A DNA stretch of 64,000 bases, taken from CAXBNB01 sp049115735. GTDB lineage: Bacteria; Bacteroidota; Bacteroidia; Cytophagales; Cyclobacteriaceae. Below, one piece after another: positions 57,045-64,000 of this stretch. The translations under genes and the position numbers were made by a program. The notes below the pieces were generated by a model that was given only the letters and a program-made list of their open reading frames with translations, did not search any database and was not told where the DNA came from. The stretch lies in NCBI GenBank assembly GCA_049115735.1, contig JAGDZP010000004.1, forward strand, positions 124,001 to 188,000, given 5' to 3'. Positions within the stretch are counted from its first letter, which is position 1; each line of letters opens with the position of its first letter.

Positions 57045-60000
57045 TCAAAATTGCACCTCCATATTATCACAATGAAAATCATAAGCCTTCACTTTTGGTG
57101 CATCTTGGGTCGGCTTGCCTTTGGCCTTTTCTTCTTTCATCTTGGCAATTAATCTGGCACGTTCTTTTACACTGTAGTCTCGCAACTCCCTGTCTTTTTC
57201 CAAATCAAAATAAATGGCTCCCTCAATTATTGTCTTTTCAACTTTCGCATAAATAGACAGTGGATTATCACTCCAAATAACCACATCAGCATCTTTGCCT
57301 ACCTTAATACTTCCCATGCGATCATCCAGGTGCAGTAGCTTGGCAGGGTTTAACGTAACCATTTTAAGGGCATCCTCTTCGCTCATGTCACCGTATTTGA
57401 TTGACTTAGCCGCCTCCTGATTCAATCTTCTCCCCATTTCACTATCATCAGAGTTGATAGCCACAGTCACACCTTCCTTGTGCATCAATGCAGCATTGTA
57501 AGGAATCGCATATCGCACCTCCCACTTATATGCCCACCAGTCAGCAAAGGTCGATCCCCCAACACCATGCGCCTTCATCTTATCTGCTACTTTGTAGCCT
57601 TCCAGTATATGAGTGAAGGTATTGATATTGAAATCGAATTTTTCAGCTACTTTCATCAGCATGTTAATTTCTGACTGCACGTAGGAGTGACAAGTGATAA
57701 ACCGTTTTTTACGAACAATTTCTAACATAGCTTCCTTTACAAGATCCCTTCTTGGCGTTTCAGCGTTACCTTTATCCTTTGAAGAAAGTTTGTTGTAGGC
57801 TTGCCATTCCTTCTCATATTCCAGTGCATTGGTAAAAGCGTCCATATATACCTGCTCCACACCCATCCTCGTTTGAGGAAATCTCGTTTTGTTAGCATCT
57901 CCCCAATTCGATTGTTTTACATTTTCACCAAGGGCAAATTTGATATAGGCATCTGCGTCATCGATCAGCATTTCATCCGCATTGTACCCCCATTTCAATT
58001 TCACTATAGCTGATTGTCCGCCTATTGGATTAGCAGACCCGTGTAGCAATTGTGAACTGGTAACACCTCCTGCCAGTTGCCTGTAAATATTTATGTCCTC
58101 TGAGTTAATCACATCCTTCATTCGGACCATGCCGGAATTGGTAGCGACATCATTTACACTGAATAAGGCAATGTGGGAATGTTCATCAATAATCCCAGGC
58201 GTCAAATGTTTGCCTGTTCCATCTACTTCCCTTGTACCTGATTTTGACAACCCCTTTCCTATTTTTTTGATTTTACCATCTTCGATCAGTACATCTGTAT
58301 TCCGTAGTATTCTATCGGAATCATTGGTCCAGACGGTAATGTTCTTTATGAGAATAGTTTCTGATTTTGGCGGTGTTGGCTGACCATAAGCAGAGAAAGG
58401 AAACAAAATATCTCCGATGACATCTTTGACATCAATACTATCCTTCTCCATACTTTTCTGCGCAACACTATCTTTGGCAGTTTCTTTCACTTCTGGCTCC
58501 AAAGACATACTCCAGTCCAACAGTCCACTACTGCCTATCTCACCTTTACCCATCCACTTATCTTCTGATTTCCATCCAGACAGTCGTATATTCTCTTTGG
58601 ATTTGGGCTTATCAAAATTCAAAGAAATTAGATTTTCCTCCAACGTATGACTGACTGGCTTTTTAGTAGAGTCGTTTACCATTAAGGTCATTTTGGAATT
58701 TTTGGCTTCCAGCGTAAATGCTGCTGTATCAATTTGAAGCGTATAAGTTCCTGATTCTAATTCTTGTTTTTCTTGACTCACTTCATAACGATCGCCCTTC
58801 ACCCAATTCTCAAGTATTTGTGCCTTTTCCTCAAAAACGTCCTTATCAGAAATAATAAAGTTCGCCAGATAATTAGTTTTCAATTGGCCCAACTTACCTG
58901 CAACGTTCACGAGCCTTGCTGGTGTATAGCTTAAGGCCTTTAAGGCGTCCTCTTTGCTCAAGCCAACTGTGACAGCTCTTCTTAAATTGGTAAGGAATTC
59001 TTTCCTTGACTGGAGCCCACTGGAGGTAATGGAAAATTCTATATTGTTCTCCGCCAAGATCCTGGGATTGTGTGAAGCAAGTTCCCAATGCTTCATTTGC
59101 TTCAAAGAAACATCGAGTGCCTCGAGAGGATCATCTACATTGTAAGCTTTTGGGAAATTCAACGGAACAATCAGTGTAGCTTTAGTTTCCTTTATATTCT
59201 GAATATTTTGGTACTCGTCACCACCAGAAACAATGATGAATTGCTTACCAAATTCATCACCCAGCATATCAGCCCTGACAATACCATGCTTATTGCCCGC
59301 ATAGAAAAACTGAGGAAGGTTTTGTGTTCCCATCCACGCATCGAGTGATACGTCTGTGAATTCTTGACCTTGACCATACCATTCTGCATCCATGTAAGTT
59401 TGCCGAAGCAGTGCGACCGATCCCATTGTCGAGGATGGAAAGGATTGTTTAGAACTTCCTTTACTAAATGAATAATGTGCTCCAGCCTTAGCTTTCAATA
59501 TGGCTTTATTGTCCTTCTGGTCTTGTAATAACACCAACGCTGAACTTCCTCTGGCTATCCCATCTTGATTGGCACTCAGAACGGTTCCAAATCCATACTT
59601 GCGATATTCAGCCGCTTGTTTTTTATTTATTTTAAAATGTTCAGAAACGCTTACATAGGAATTGATGGCATCATTCGGGTTGTAAGCTCCTGGAGTAAGA
59701 GGCGTAACCTGGCTCGCAACACCTTTTACATTCAGCTTAGCTTTGCTGAATCCGTAGGCACTATTCAAATCAATAAATGAGGGATATATGTGTTTTCCAG
59801 AACACTCAACTACAGTATAGCCTTTGGGAATCCTTAATCCTTTTCCGGCATTCATAACTACACCATCTTTTATCAACAATGTAGCAGAATCGAGTGTTGA
59901 TTGATAGTCGACATGAATTGTTGCATTCGTAAAGGCATATGCCTTTTCCCTCTTATCTTTTACTCCATTGTATGGAAAATTCTCTTGGGCCAGAGAGACT

Positions 60001-60047
60001 TCTAGAGAGAATAGCGCAATTGTAATTAGAAGAAATAATCTTTTCAT
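57045..60047 (-). CDS. large secreted amidohydrolase with two amidohydrolase domains
   Basis: 1000 residues from ATG 60047, which begins a signal peptide (MKRLFLLITIALFSLEVSLA). Domain 1 (about 25-420) has the sandwich and barrel pattern but FIDLNSAYGF where FxDxHxH is expected (N95, A97). A beta-rich linker (430-560) resembles a DUF5110-free carbohydrate-type sandwich of unknown role. Domain 2 (560-990) is intact: PGIIDEHSHIALF (H623, H625), RFITCHSYVQSE, FTHILEGYKV and AINSDDSEMGRR supply metal ligands. Related enzymes are periplasmic imidazolonepropionase- or dipeptidase-like; the substrate is unknown. Co-translated with the next amidohydrolase-fold protein. Confidence 0.87.
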   Translation of the reverse strand: MKRLFLLITIALFSLEVSLAQENFPYNGVKDKREKAYAFTNATIHVDYQSTLDSATLLIKDGVVMNAGKGLRIPKGYTVVECSGKHIYPSFIDLNSAYGFSKAKLNVKGVASQVTPLTPGAYNPNDAINSYVSVSEHFKINKKQAAEYRKYGFGTVLSANQDGIARGSSALVLLQDQKDNKAILKAKAGAHYSFSKGSSKQSFPSSTMGSVALLRQTYMDAEWYGQGQEFTDVSLDAWMGTQNLPQFFYAGNKHGIVRADMLGDEFGKQFIIVSGGDEYQNIQNIKETKATLIVPLNFPKAYNVDDPLEALDVSLKQMKHWELASHNPRILAENNIEFSITSSGLQSRKEFLTNLRRAVTVGLSKEDALKALSYTPARLVNVAGKLGQLKTNYLANFIISDKDVFEEKAQILENWVKGDRYEVSQEKQELESGTYTLQIDTAAFTLEAKNSKMTLMVNDSTKKPVSHTLEENLISLNFDKPKSKENIRLSGWKSEDKWMGKGEIGSSGLLDWSMSLEPEVKETAKDSVAQKSMEKDSIDVKDVIGDILFPFSAYGQPTPPKSETILIKNITVWTNDSDRILRNTDVLIEDGKIKKIGKGLSKSGTREVDGTGKHLTPGIIDEHSHIALFSVNDVATNSGMVRMKDVINSEDINIYRQLAGGVTSSQLLHGSANPIGGQSAIVKLKWGYNADEMLIDDADAYIKFALGENVKQSNWGDANKTRFPQTRMGVEQVYMDAFTNALEYEKEWQAYNKLSSKDKGNAETPRRDLVKEAMLEIVRKKRFITCHSYVQSEINMLMKVAEKFDFNINTFTHILEGYKVADKMKAHGVGGSTFADWWAYKWEVRYAIPYNAALMHKEGVTVAINSDDSEMGRRLNQEAAKSIKYGDMSEEDALKMVTLNPAKLLHLDDRMGSIKVGKDADVVIWSDNPLSIYAKVEKTIIEGAIYFDLEKDRELRDYSVKERARLIAKMKEEKAKGKPTQDAPKVKAYDFHCDNMEVQF

Positions 60048-60162
60048 TGGGTTAAAATTATCTGGGCAATTTAATGGAAATGCCTGACGATTCATATTTG
60101 ATTATATGAATGGCGCGCAGGCGATTTCAAGATCCATTTCATTCGGATCAAAGAATGAAAGA

Positions 60163-60195
60163 AGCTTTACCAAACTTTAAAAGTTTAGTAAAGCT
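60163..60195. repeat. imperfect hairpin upstream of the amidohydrolase pair
   Basis: AGCTTTACcAAACTTT is inverted as AAAGTTTaGTAAAGCT with one mismatch and a minimal loop (60163-60195). It lies 116 bases before the amidohydrolase start and 70 bases after the YiaA-like stop. It could end the YiaA-like transcript or act as an operator; neither side has a clear T run. Confidence 0.4.
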
Positions 60196-60265
60196 GAATT
60201 TCGTTTCCTTTTTAGCCTATCAGCAACGCCCGCCTTAGAATCGACCGATGACCTTAAAAAGTTGA

Positions 60266-60697
60266 TTAAGATTCTTCTTCCGGATATCTGCCTGTGCTTT
60301 CTTCATGCCTGGTTGCAGCCATATCGTCTCTTGTATTTTTCTGCACAGCAATCGCTCCAAATAGAGCCAGGATAAAGGAGAAAGCATAAAAGCCTTTTTC
60401 ACTCGGTAATATAGTCGCATTCCAAAGGCCTATAATCAGAAGCAGAATGGATATTATGGATGCGAACCAGGAAATACCATAATATAAGTCAGTTACTGCC
60501 AATCCTTCGAGCCGGTCCCTCACACTCTTTTGCACGGAAATCACCGCAAACAGGCCAAACATGAGAATTGTGAAATAGTAGCCTTTTTCATTGAGCATCA
60601 TCTCGGCTCTCCAAAGTCCAACAAGGTAACCAATCATTCCAGTCAATAGTGCTACCCACGAGGCGGCACTAAATGCATTTGAGGTTTTTTGAATCAT
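60266..60697 (-). CDS. YiaA/YiaB family inner membrane protein
   Basis: 143 residues with four helices in two YiaAB two-helix units: ASWVALLTGMIGYLVGLWRA with EKGYYFTILMFGLFAVIS, and SWFASIISILLLIIGLWNAT with EKGFYAFSFILALFGAIA. The repeat of the GLW...EKGxY pattern defines the family; function is unknown. It diverges from a TetR-like regulator, which may control it. Confidence 0.9.
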   Translation of the reverse strand: MIQKTSNAFSAASWVALLTGMIGYLVGLWRAEMMLNEKGYYFTILMFGLFAVISVQKSVRDRLEGLAVTDLYYGISWFASIISILLLIIGLWNATILPSEKGFYAFSFILALFGAIAVQKNTRDDMAATRHEESTGRYPEEES

Positions 60698-60764
60698 AGT
60701 TTACTATTTTTGATTGAAAGAATATTTTCTACGCCCAAACAGACTCCATTATCGTGCTTTGGGT

Positions 60765-60782
60765 TTGTACAAGACTGTACAG
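60765..60782. promoter_or_regulatory. tandem palindromes TTGTACAA and CTGTACAG
   Basis: Two perfect 8-base palindromes (60765-60772 and 60775-60782), 10 bases apart centre to centre, lie 25 bases before the TetR-like start and 68 bases before the divergent YiaA-like start. The shared TGTAC core and helical spacing suggest an operator for a dimeric regulator, probably the TetR-like protein itself. Confidence 0.45.
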
Positions 60783-60806
60783 GGATTTGTTCATCACTTG
60801 TTCGAA

Positions 60807-61343
60807 ATGATAAATACTATTGACAATCGACAGAAATGGATAAGCACAGGATATGGCCTTTTCGGAGAGCTAGGTCCGGAAGCGCTCAATGTGGAAAAGC
60901 TTTCCAACATTGTAGGGTTGAATCGCTCGAGCTTTTACCATTATTTTGGTGATATAGAATCTTTTGAGTCTGCTCTTTTTTCCCATCATATCAAACAATA
61001 TGAAGCTTTCGGGGAAATAATCAAAGACTATGATCAGTTTGAGCAACTCTTCACTCAAGAAGTATTTGATCATAAGGATGCCCTGGCTTTTCAACGACAA
61101 TTGATGATCAATCAAGGCATTACGCGCTACAAGAATTGCTCAGATAATGCTCGAAAATTCACCGAGCAAAAGACTTTTGAACTCTGGTCGGTATTCAACG
61201 AAAACAAAAATGAGTCAGAAACTGAATGGACGTTGTTTCGCGCATTGCGAGATTTTTATTTTATTCATCATGGGCAAAATACCAGTTTGCGCGATCCAAA
61301 GGAGGTACTGATGATGCTTCATCAACACCTGAATAAAAAGTGA
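60807..61343 (+). CDS. TetR/AcrR-like transcriptional regulator
   Basis: 178 residues from ATG 60807. The N-terminal DNA-binding helices read WISTGYGLFGELGPEALNVE and NIVGLNRSSFYHYFGDIESF, the classic TetR helix-turn-helix ending in FYHYF. The C-terminal ligand domain is not related to any I can name. An upstream in-frame ATG at 60714 would add 31 residues and cover the palindromic operator, so it is rejected. It is divergent from the YiaA-like gene. Confidence 0.88.
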   Translation: MINTIDNRQKWISTGYGLFGELGPEALNVEKLSNIVGLNRSSFYHYFGDIESFESALFSHHIKQYEAFGEIIKDYDQFEQLFTQEVFDHKDALAFQRQLMINQGITRYKNCSDNARKFTEQKTFELWSVFNENKNESETEWTLFRALRDFYFIHHGQNTSLRDPKEVLMMLHQHLNKK

Positions 61344-61410
61344 TTATCCGTACCACGAAATTCATGGAATAATCAAAGAATTGGAAAGAGACTGAAGAAA
61401 TTAATATTGT

Positions 61411-61418
61411 TAGTTTTG
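61411..61418 (+). promoter_or_regulatory. promoter -7 element for purM
   Basis: TAGTTTTG matches TAnnTTTG, 23 bases before the purM ATG. Confidence 0.45.
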
Positions 61419-61441
61419 CCGATGTAAATTTTTGACTTCAG

Positions 61442-62611
61442 ATGGACGAAAGATATATGATGCGCGGGGTTTCGGCCTCCAAGGAAGATGTGCACAATGC
61501 CATAAAAAACCTGGACAAGGGACTGTTTCCTCAGGCTTTTTGTAAGATCGTACCAGACTTATTGGGAGGGGATGAAGCATACTGCAACATCATGCACGCA
61601 GATGGTGCAGGCACAAAATCTGCCCTGGCATACATGTATTGGAAAGAGACTGGTGACTTGTCTGTTTGGAAAGGAATAGCACAGGATGCAGTGATCATGA
61701 ATATGGATGATCTAATCTGCGTTGGTGCTATTGACAACATTTTGCTTTCATCCACTATTGGTCGAAACAAAAACCTGATTCCCGGAGTTGTGATCACCGC
61801 TCTCATAGAAGGAACCGAAGAGGTACTTCAAATGCTGAGGGACAATGGTGTGGATATAAAATCAACTGGCGGGGAAACTGCTGACCTGGGAGATTTAGTG
61901 CGTTCTGTTGTTGTGGACAGCACAGTAATCGCCCGAATGCCCAGAAAAAATGTGATCTCAAACAATGGTATAAAACCGGGTGATGTGATAGTTGGTTTGG
62001 CTTCATACGGTCAGGCGAGTTACGAATCGGAATACAACGGTGGAATGGGTAGTAACGGACTGACATCTGCCAGGCACGATGTTTTCCATAAAGACTATAT
62101 GACTCAGTTTCCGGAATGCTTTGATCCGGCTGTTCCCACAGATTTGGTATTTACCGGAAATTACAAGTTGACGGATTCGGTAGAAGGCAGTCCTCTGGAT
62201 GCGGGTAAGCTGGTCTTATCACCTACGAGAACTTACGCTCCTGTGATGAGCTCAGTATTATCAGCGCTGAGAGGTGAGATTCATGGCGCAGTGCATTGCA
62301 GTGGTGGCGCCCAAACGAAGGTTCTCCATTTTGTTGAGGGAGTGCATATCATAAAAGACAATTTATTCGATATCCCTCCTCTCTTTAGGATCATTCACGA
62401 AGAAAGTGGTACTGACTGGAAAGAAATGTACAAAGTATTCAACATGGGTCACCGCCTGGAACTTTATGTCGATGAAGCCCATGCATCTGAAATCATATCG
62501 ATTTCAGAAGGATTTGACATTGACGCCAAGGTGATCGGAAGAGTGGAGCAAGCAGAAGAAACCAAAGTGACCATCGAAAGCACTCACGGACATTTTGAGT
62601 ATCTCAAATAA
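61442..62611 (+). CDS. purM: phosphoribosylformylglycinamidine cyclo-ligase PurM
   Basis: Closes the imidazole ring of purines (FGAM + ATP to AIR). 389 residues, the longer form seen in Bacteroidota. Landmarks: HADGAGTKSALAYMYW, DAVIMNMDDLICVGA, GGETADLGDLVRSVVVD and the C-terminal HCSGGAQTKVLHF. Its stop lies inside the start of the PAP2 phosphatase frame (17-base overlap). Confidence 0.94.
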   Translation: MDERYMMRGVSASKEDVHNAIKNLDKGLFPQAFCKIVPDLLGGDEAYCNIMHADGAGTKSALAYMYWKETGDLSVWKGIAQDAVIMNMDDLICVGAIDNILLSSTIGRNKNLIPGVVITALIEGTEEVLQMLRDNGVDIKSTGGETADLGDLVRSVVVDSTVIARMPRKNVISNNGIKPGDVIVGLASYGQASYESEYNGGMGSNGLTSARHDVFHKDYMTQFPECFDPAVPTDLVFTGNYKLTDSVEGSPLDAGKLVLSPTRTYAPVMSSVLSALRGEIHGAVHCSGGAQTKVLHFVEGVHIIKDNLFDIPPLFRIIHEESGTDWKEMYKVFNMGHRLELYVDEAHASEIISISEGFDIDAKVIGRVEQAEETKVTIESTHGHFEYLK

Positions 62612-63449
62612 GCAGCGTTTCCCCAACCATTTTCTACTAATAGGGCTGTTAAGCTTTATTATTTCATTTGACACGTCTGCCAATTCTGACTTATCCTTTT
62701 CTGATTCAACAAAGCAAAATCCTAAACGAAACTATTTTGGTAGCTATTTGTCGGATGCCGGTTACTTATATTCCGCTCCGATCAGGTGGAAAGCTAAAGA
62801 CTGGCTAAAGTTTGGTGCATTTACTGCGTCTGGAATTGGTTTGTATCAGCTGGACGATAATATCCAGCAATGGACATTGGATAATCGGAATGACCTTAGC
62901 CATGACATTTCAAGTGGTTTTGAAAAATTAGGAAATACTAGCTCGACATCCATTGCCTTGGGGGGAGCATTGATTGTGGGTTTGATTACTGAGGATGAAA
63001 AGGTACAGGATGTAACTCTTCTGGCACTTAAGTCCAGTTTACTTTCAGGGCTACTGGCACAAACGATTAAGAACATTGCGCATAGAGCGAGACCAAATGC
63101 CGGATTAGGCAAAGATTCCTGGCACGGCCCCAAAATCGGTGGAAAACATAAAGCCTGGCCCTCGGGACATACTACTACTGCATTCGCCTTGGCTACAACA
63201 TTCGCACAGATTTACAAAGACAAAAAATGGGTGCCCATTAGTTCTTACTCATTGGCCACTCTCGCCGGAGTTTCCCGGCTTCATGATAATAAGCATTGGG
63301 CAACTGATGTTTTTGCCGGTGCAGTTCTAGGCTATTTCAGCGCCAAAGGAATTCTGGCCAATGAGAAAAGGAATAATAGAAACTTCGTGTTTGCTCCTTT
63401 TTATTTTGGAGAAGCGACTGGAATAAGCGTCGCAATTATGCTTAATTGA
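62595..63449 (+). CDS. PAP2 family phosphatase
   Basis: 284 residues; removes a phosphate from a lipid or polyprenyl phosphate at the membrane's outer face. The three PAP2 motifs are intact: KNIAHRARP, WPSGHTTTAF and SRLHDNKHWATDVF. A signal-like hydrophobic N-terminus (HFLLIGLLSFIISFDTSA) precedes a periplasmic stretch and the membrane core. The only available start is a TTG at 62595, overlapping purM. Candidate roles are undecaprenyl diphosphate recycling or lipid A dephosphorylation. Confidence 0.88.
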   Translation: MSISNKQRFPNHFLLIGLLSFIISFDTSANSDLSFSDSTKQNPKRNYFGSYLSDAGYLYSAPIRWKAKDWLKFGAFTASGIGLYQLDDNIQQWTLDNRNDLSHDISSGFEKLGNTSSTSIALGGALIVGLITEDEKVQDVTLLALKSSLLSGLLAQTIKNIAHRARPNAGLGKDSWHGPKIGGKHKAWPSGHTTTAFALATTFAQIYKDKKWVPISSYSLATLAGVSRLHDNKHWATDVFAGAVLGYFSAKGILANEKRNNRNFVFAPFYFGEATGISVAIMLN

Positions 63450-64000
63450 TTACAGATACTTATCTCCCTTTTTCGACTTCACCTCGTTCACAAAATCCCG
63501 AAACTTGGTTTCATTGTCTTTTTCACATACCAACAAAACGTCATCGAAATTGGCAACAAGATAACCTTCCAACCCTTGAAGAACTACTAGCTTGTCTTTC
63601 TCCGCTTTTACATAGTTGTTTTTACAATCATAAAGGATTGCTTCAGCATCCACTACATTTTGATCGTCATCCTTTTCCCTGAGCTCATGTAGGGAATTCC
63701 AGGAGCCAAGGTCTGACCATTCAAAATCCCCCATCACCACATATACATTGGATGCTTTTTCCATGATACCATAATCGATAGAGATATTTCGGCATTGGGA
63801 ATAGGCTTTCTTAACAAAAGCACCTTCTACTTCTGTATAGTAGGAAGATGTTCCATGCTCAAAAGCATCGGCCACATCTGAAAGGGAATCTTCAAAAGCT
63901 TTGATTATAGACTTTACGGACCATACGAATATCCCGGCATTCCACACAAAATCCCCACTATCGATAAATGTCCGGGCCAATTCAATGTCAGGCTTTTCGG
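63450..64000 (-). CDS. mannose-1-phosphate guanylyltransferase, 5' part missing
   Basis: The C-terminal 183 residues of a GDP-mannose-forming nucleotidyltransferase; the frame stays open to the window edge (EKPDIELA before the first internal TTG). Visible blocks: SGDFVWNAGIFVWSV, ISIDYGIMEKASNVYVVMGD and FEWSDLGSWNSLHEL, all typical of the ManC/Rfb M catalytic half. There is no C-terminal isomerase domain, so it is the monofunctional form. GDP-mannose feeds surface polysaccharide synthesis. It converges on the PAP2 gene, with stops touching. Confidence 0.9.
   Translation of the reverse strand, partial: EKPDIELARTFIDSGDFVWNAGIFVWSVKSIIKAFEDSLSDVADAFEHGTSSYYTEVEGAFVKKAYSQCRNISIDYGIMEKASNVYVVMGDFEWSDLGSWNSLHELREKDDDQNVVDAEAILYDCKNNYVKAEKDKLVVLQGLEGYLVANFDDVLLVCEKDNETKFRDFVNEVKSKKGDKYL

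Noticed and set aside
60235..60420. Minus-strand frame of 61 codons at the end of the YiaA-like gene
   Set aside because: Overlaps most of the YiaA-like gene in another frame; composition and lack of start context mark it as a shadow.
1..64000. CRISPR array, prophage or insertion sequence
   Set aside because: No regularly spaced repeats, no phage structural genes and no transposase-like frames were seen on either strand.

Overview
The window looks like chromosome of a free-living, probably marine member of the Bacteroidota, most likely order Cytophagales (Roseivirga/Fulvivirga-like; the genus is a guess). The signs are: an ECF sigma / FecR anti-sigma / STN-TonB-dependent receptor trio; Bacteroidota-type promoters (TAnnTTTG at -7, sometimes with TTG near -33) close to start codons; weak Shine-Dalgarno use with several GTG/TTG starts; a tRNA gene without encoded CCA; and the conserved block of beta-barrel protein, TPR protein, LptC, CorC-like protein and PpiD-like chaperone. 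Base composition is moderately AT-rich and fairly even. No transposase, integrase, prophage, rRNA operon or CRISPR array was found.

Layout. 0-7 kb: a truncated GIY-YIG-like gene, a class B1 metallo-beta-lactamase, ribD, prmC, an acyltransferase, a PL10-like pectate lyase and a cupin lipoprotein. 7.1-11.4 kb: a compact plus-strand operon with its own hydratase, FabZ-like dehydratase, acyl carrier protein, ketosynthase, FabI-like reductase and phosphopantetheinyl transferase, i.e. a small dedicated type II acyl/polyketide assembly line. It is followed by a Rossmann oxidoreductase that appears frameshifted. 11.4-17.5 kb: hypothetical and signalling genes, including two unrelated cyclase-fold proteins, and a REP/MITE-like repeat. 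17.5-21.1 kb: a second natural-product locus (nitrilase-like hydrolase, methyltransferase, type III polyketide synthase, and a divergent UbiA prenyltransferase). 21.1-28 kb: sigma/anti-sigma/TonB receptor, a tRNA-Pro with an unusual AGG anticodon, and a GMC oxidoreductase with its gluconate dehydrogenase subunit-3 partner.

28-52 kb is mostly housekeeping: folE with a pterin synthase, a Kir-type channel, purB, ppiD-like, corC-like, a 55-residue membrane protein, lptC, TPR and barrel proteins, anmK, nhaD-like, a TauE/SafE transporter, an SdpI-like pair, asnS, a DUF4160/DUF2442 pair, pheS, an FAD oxidoreductase, hpt, adk and obgE. 52-64 kb: a DUF433/DUF5615 toxin-antitoxin-like pair whose toxin gene carries an in-frame stop, a membrane-bound winged-helix regulator divergent from a secreted protein/beta-propeller lipoprotein pair, two large amidohydrolases in which only one of three domains keeps its metal ligands, YiaA-like and TetR-like genes, purM, a PAP2 phosphatase and a truncated mannose-1-phosphate guanylyltransferase.

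The most promising candidate for an undescribed system is the 7.1-11.4 kb assembly line. It carries condensing, dehydrating and enoyl-reducing functions, a private carrier and a private activating enzyme, but no recognisable ketoreductase or malonyl transferase, and it begins with an MhpD-family hydratase. The type III PKS locus 6 kb away could supply or share acyl intermediates, but that link is inference.
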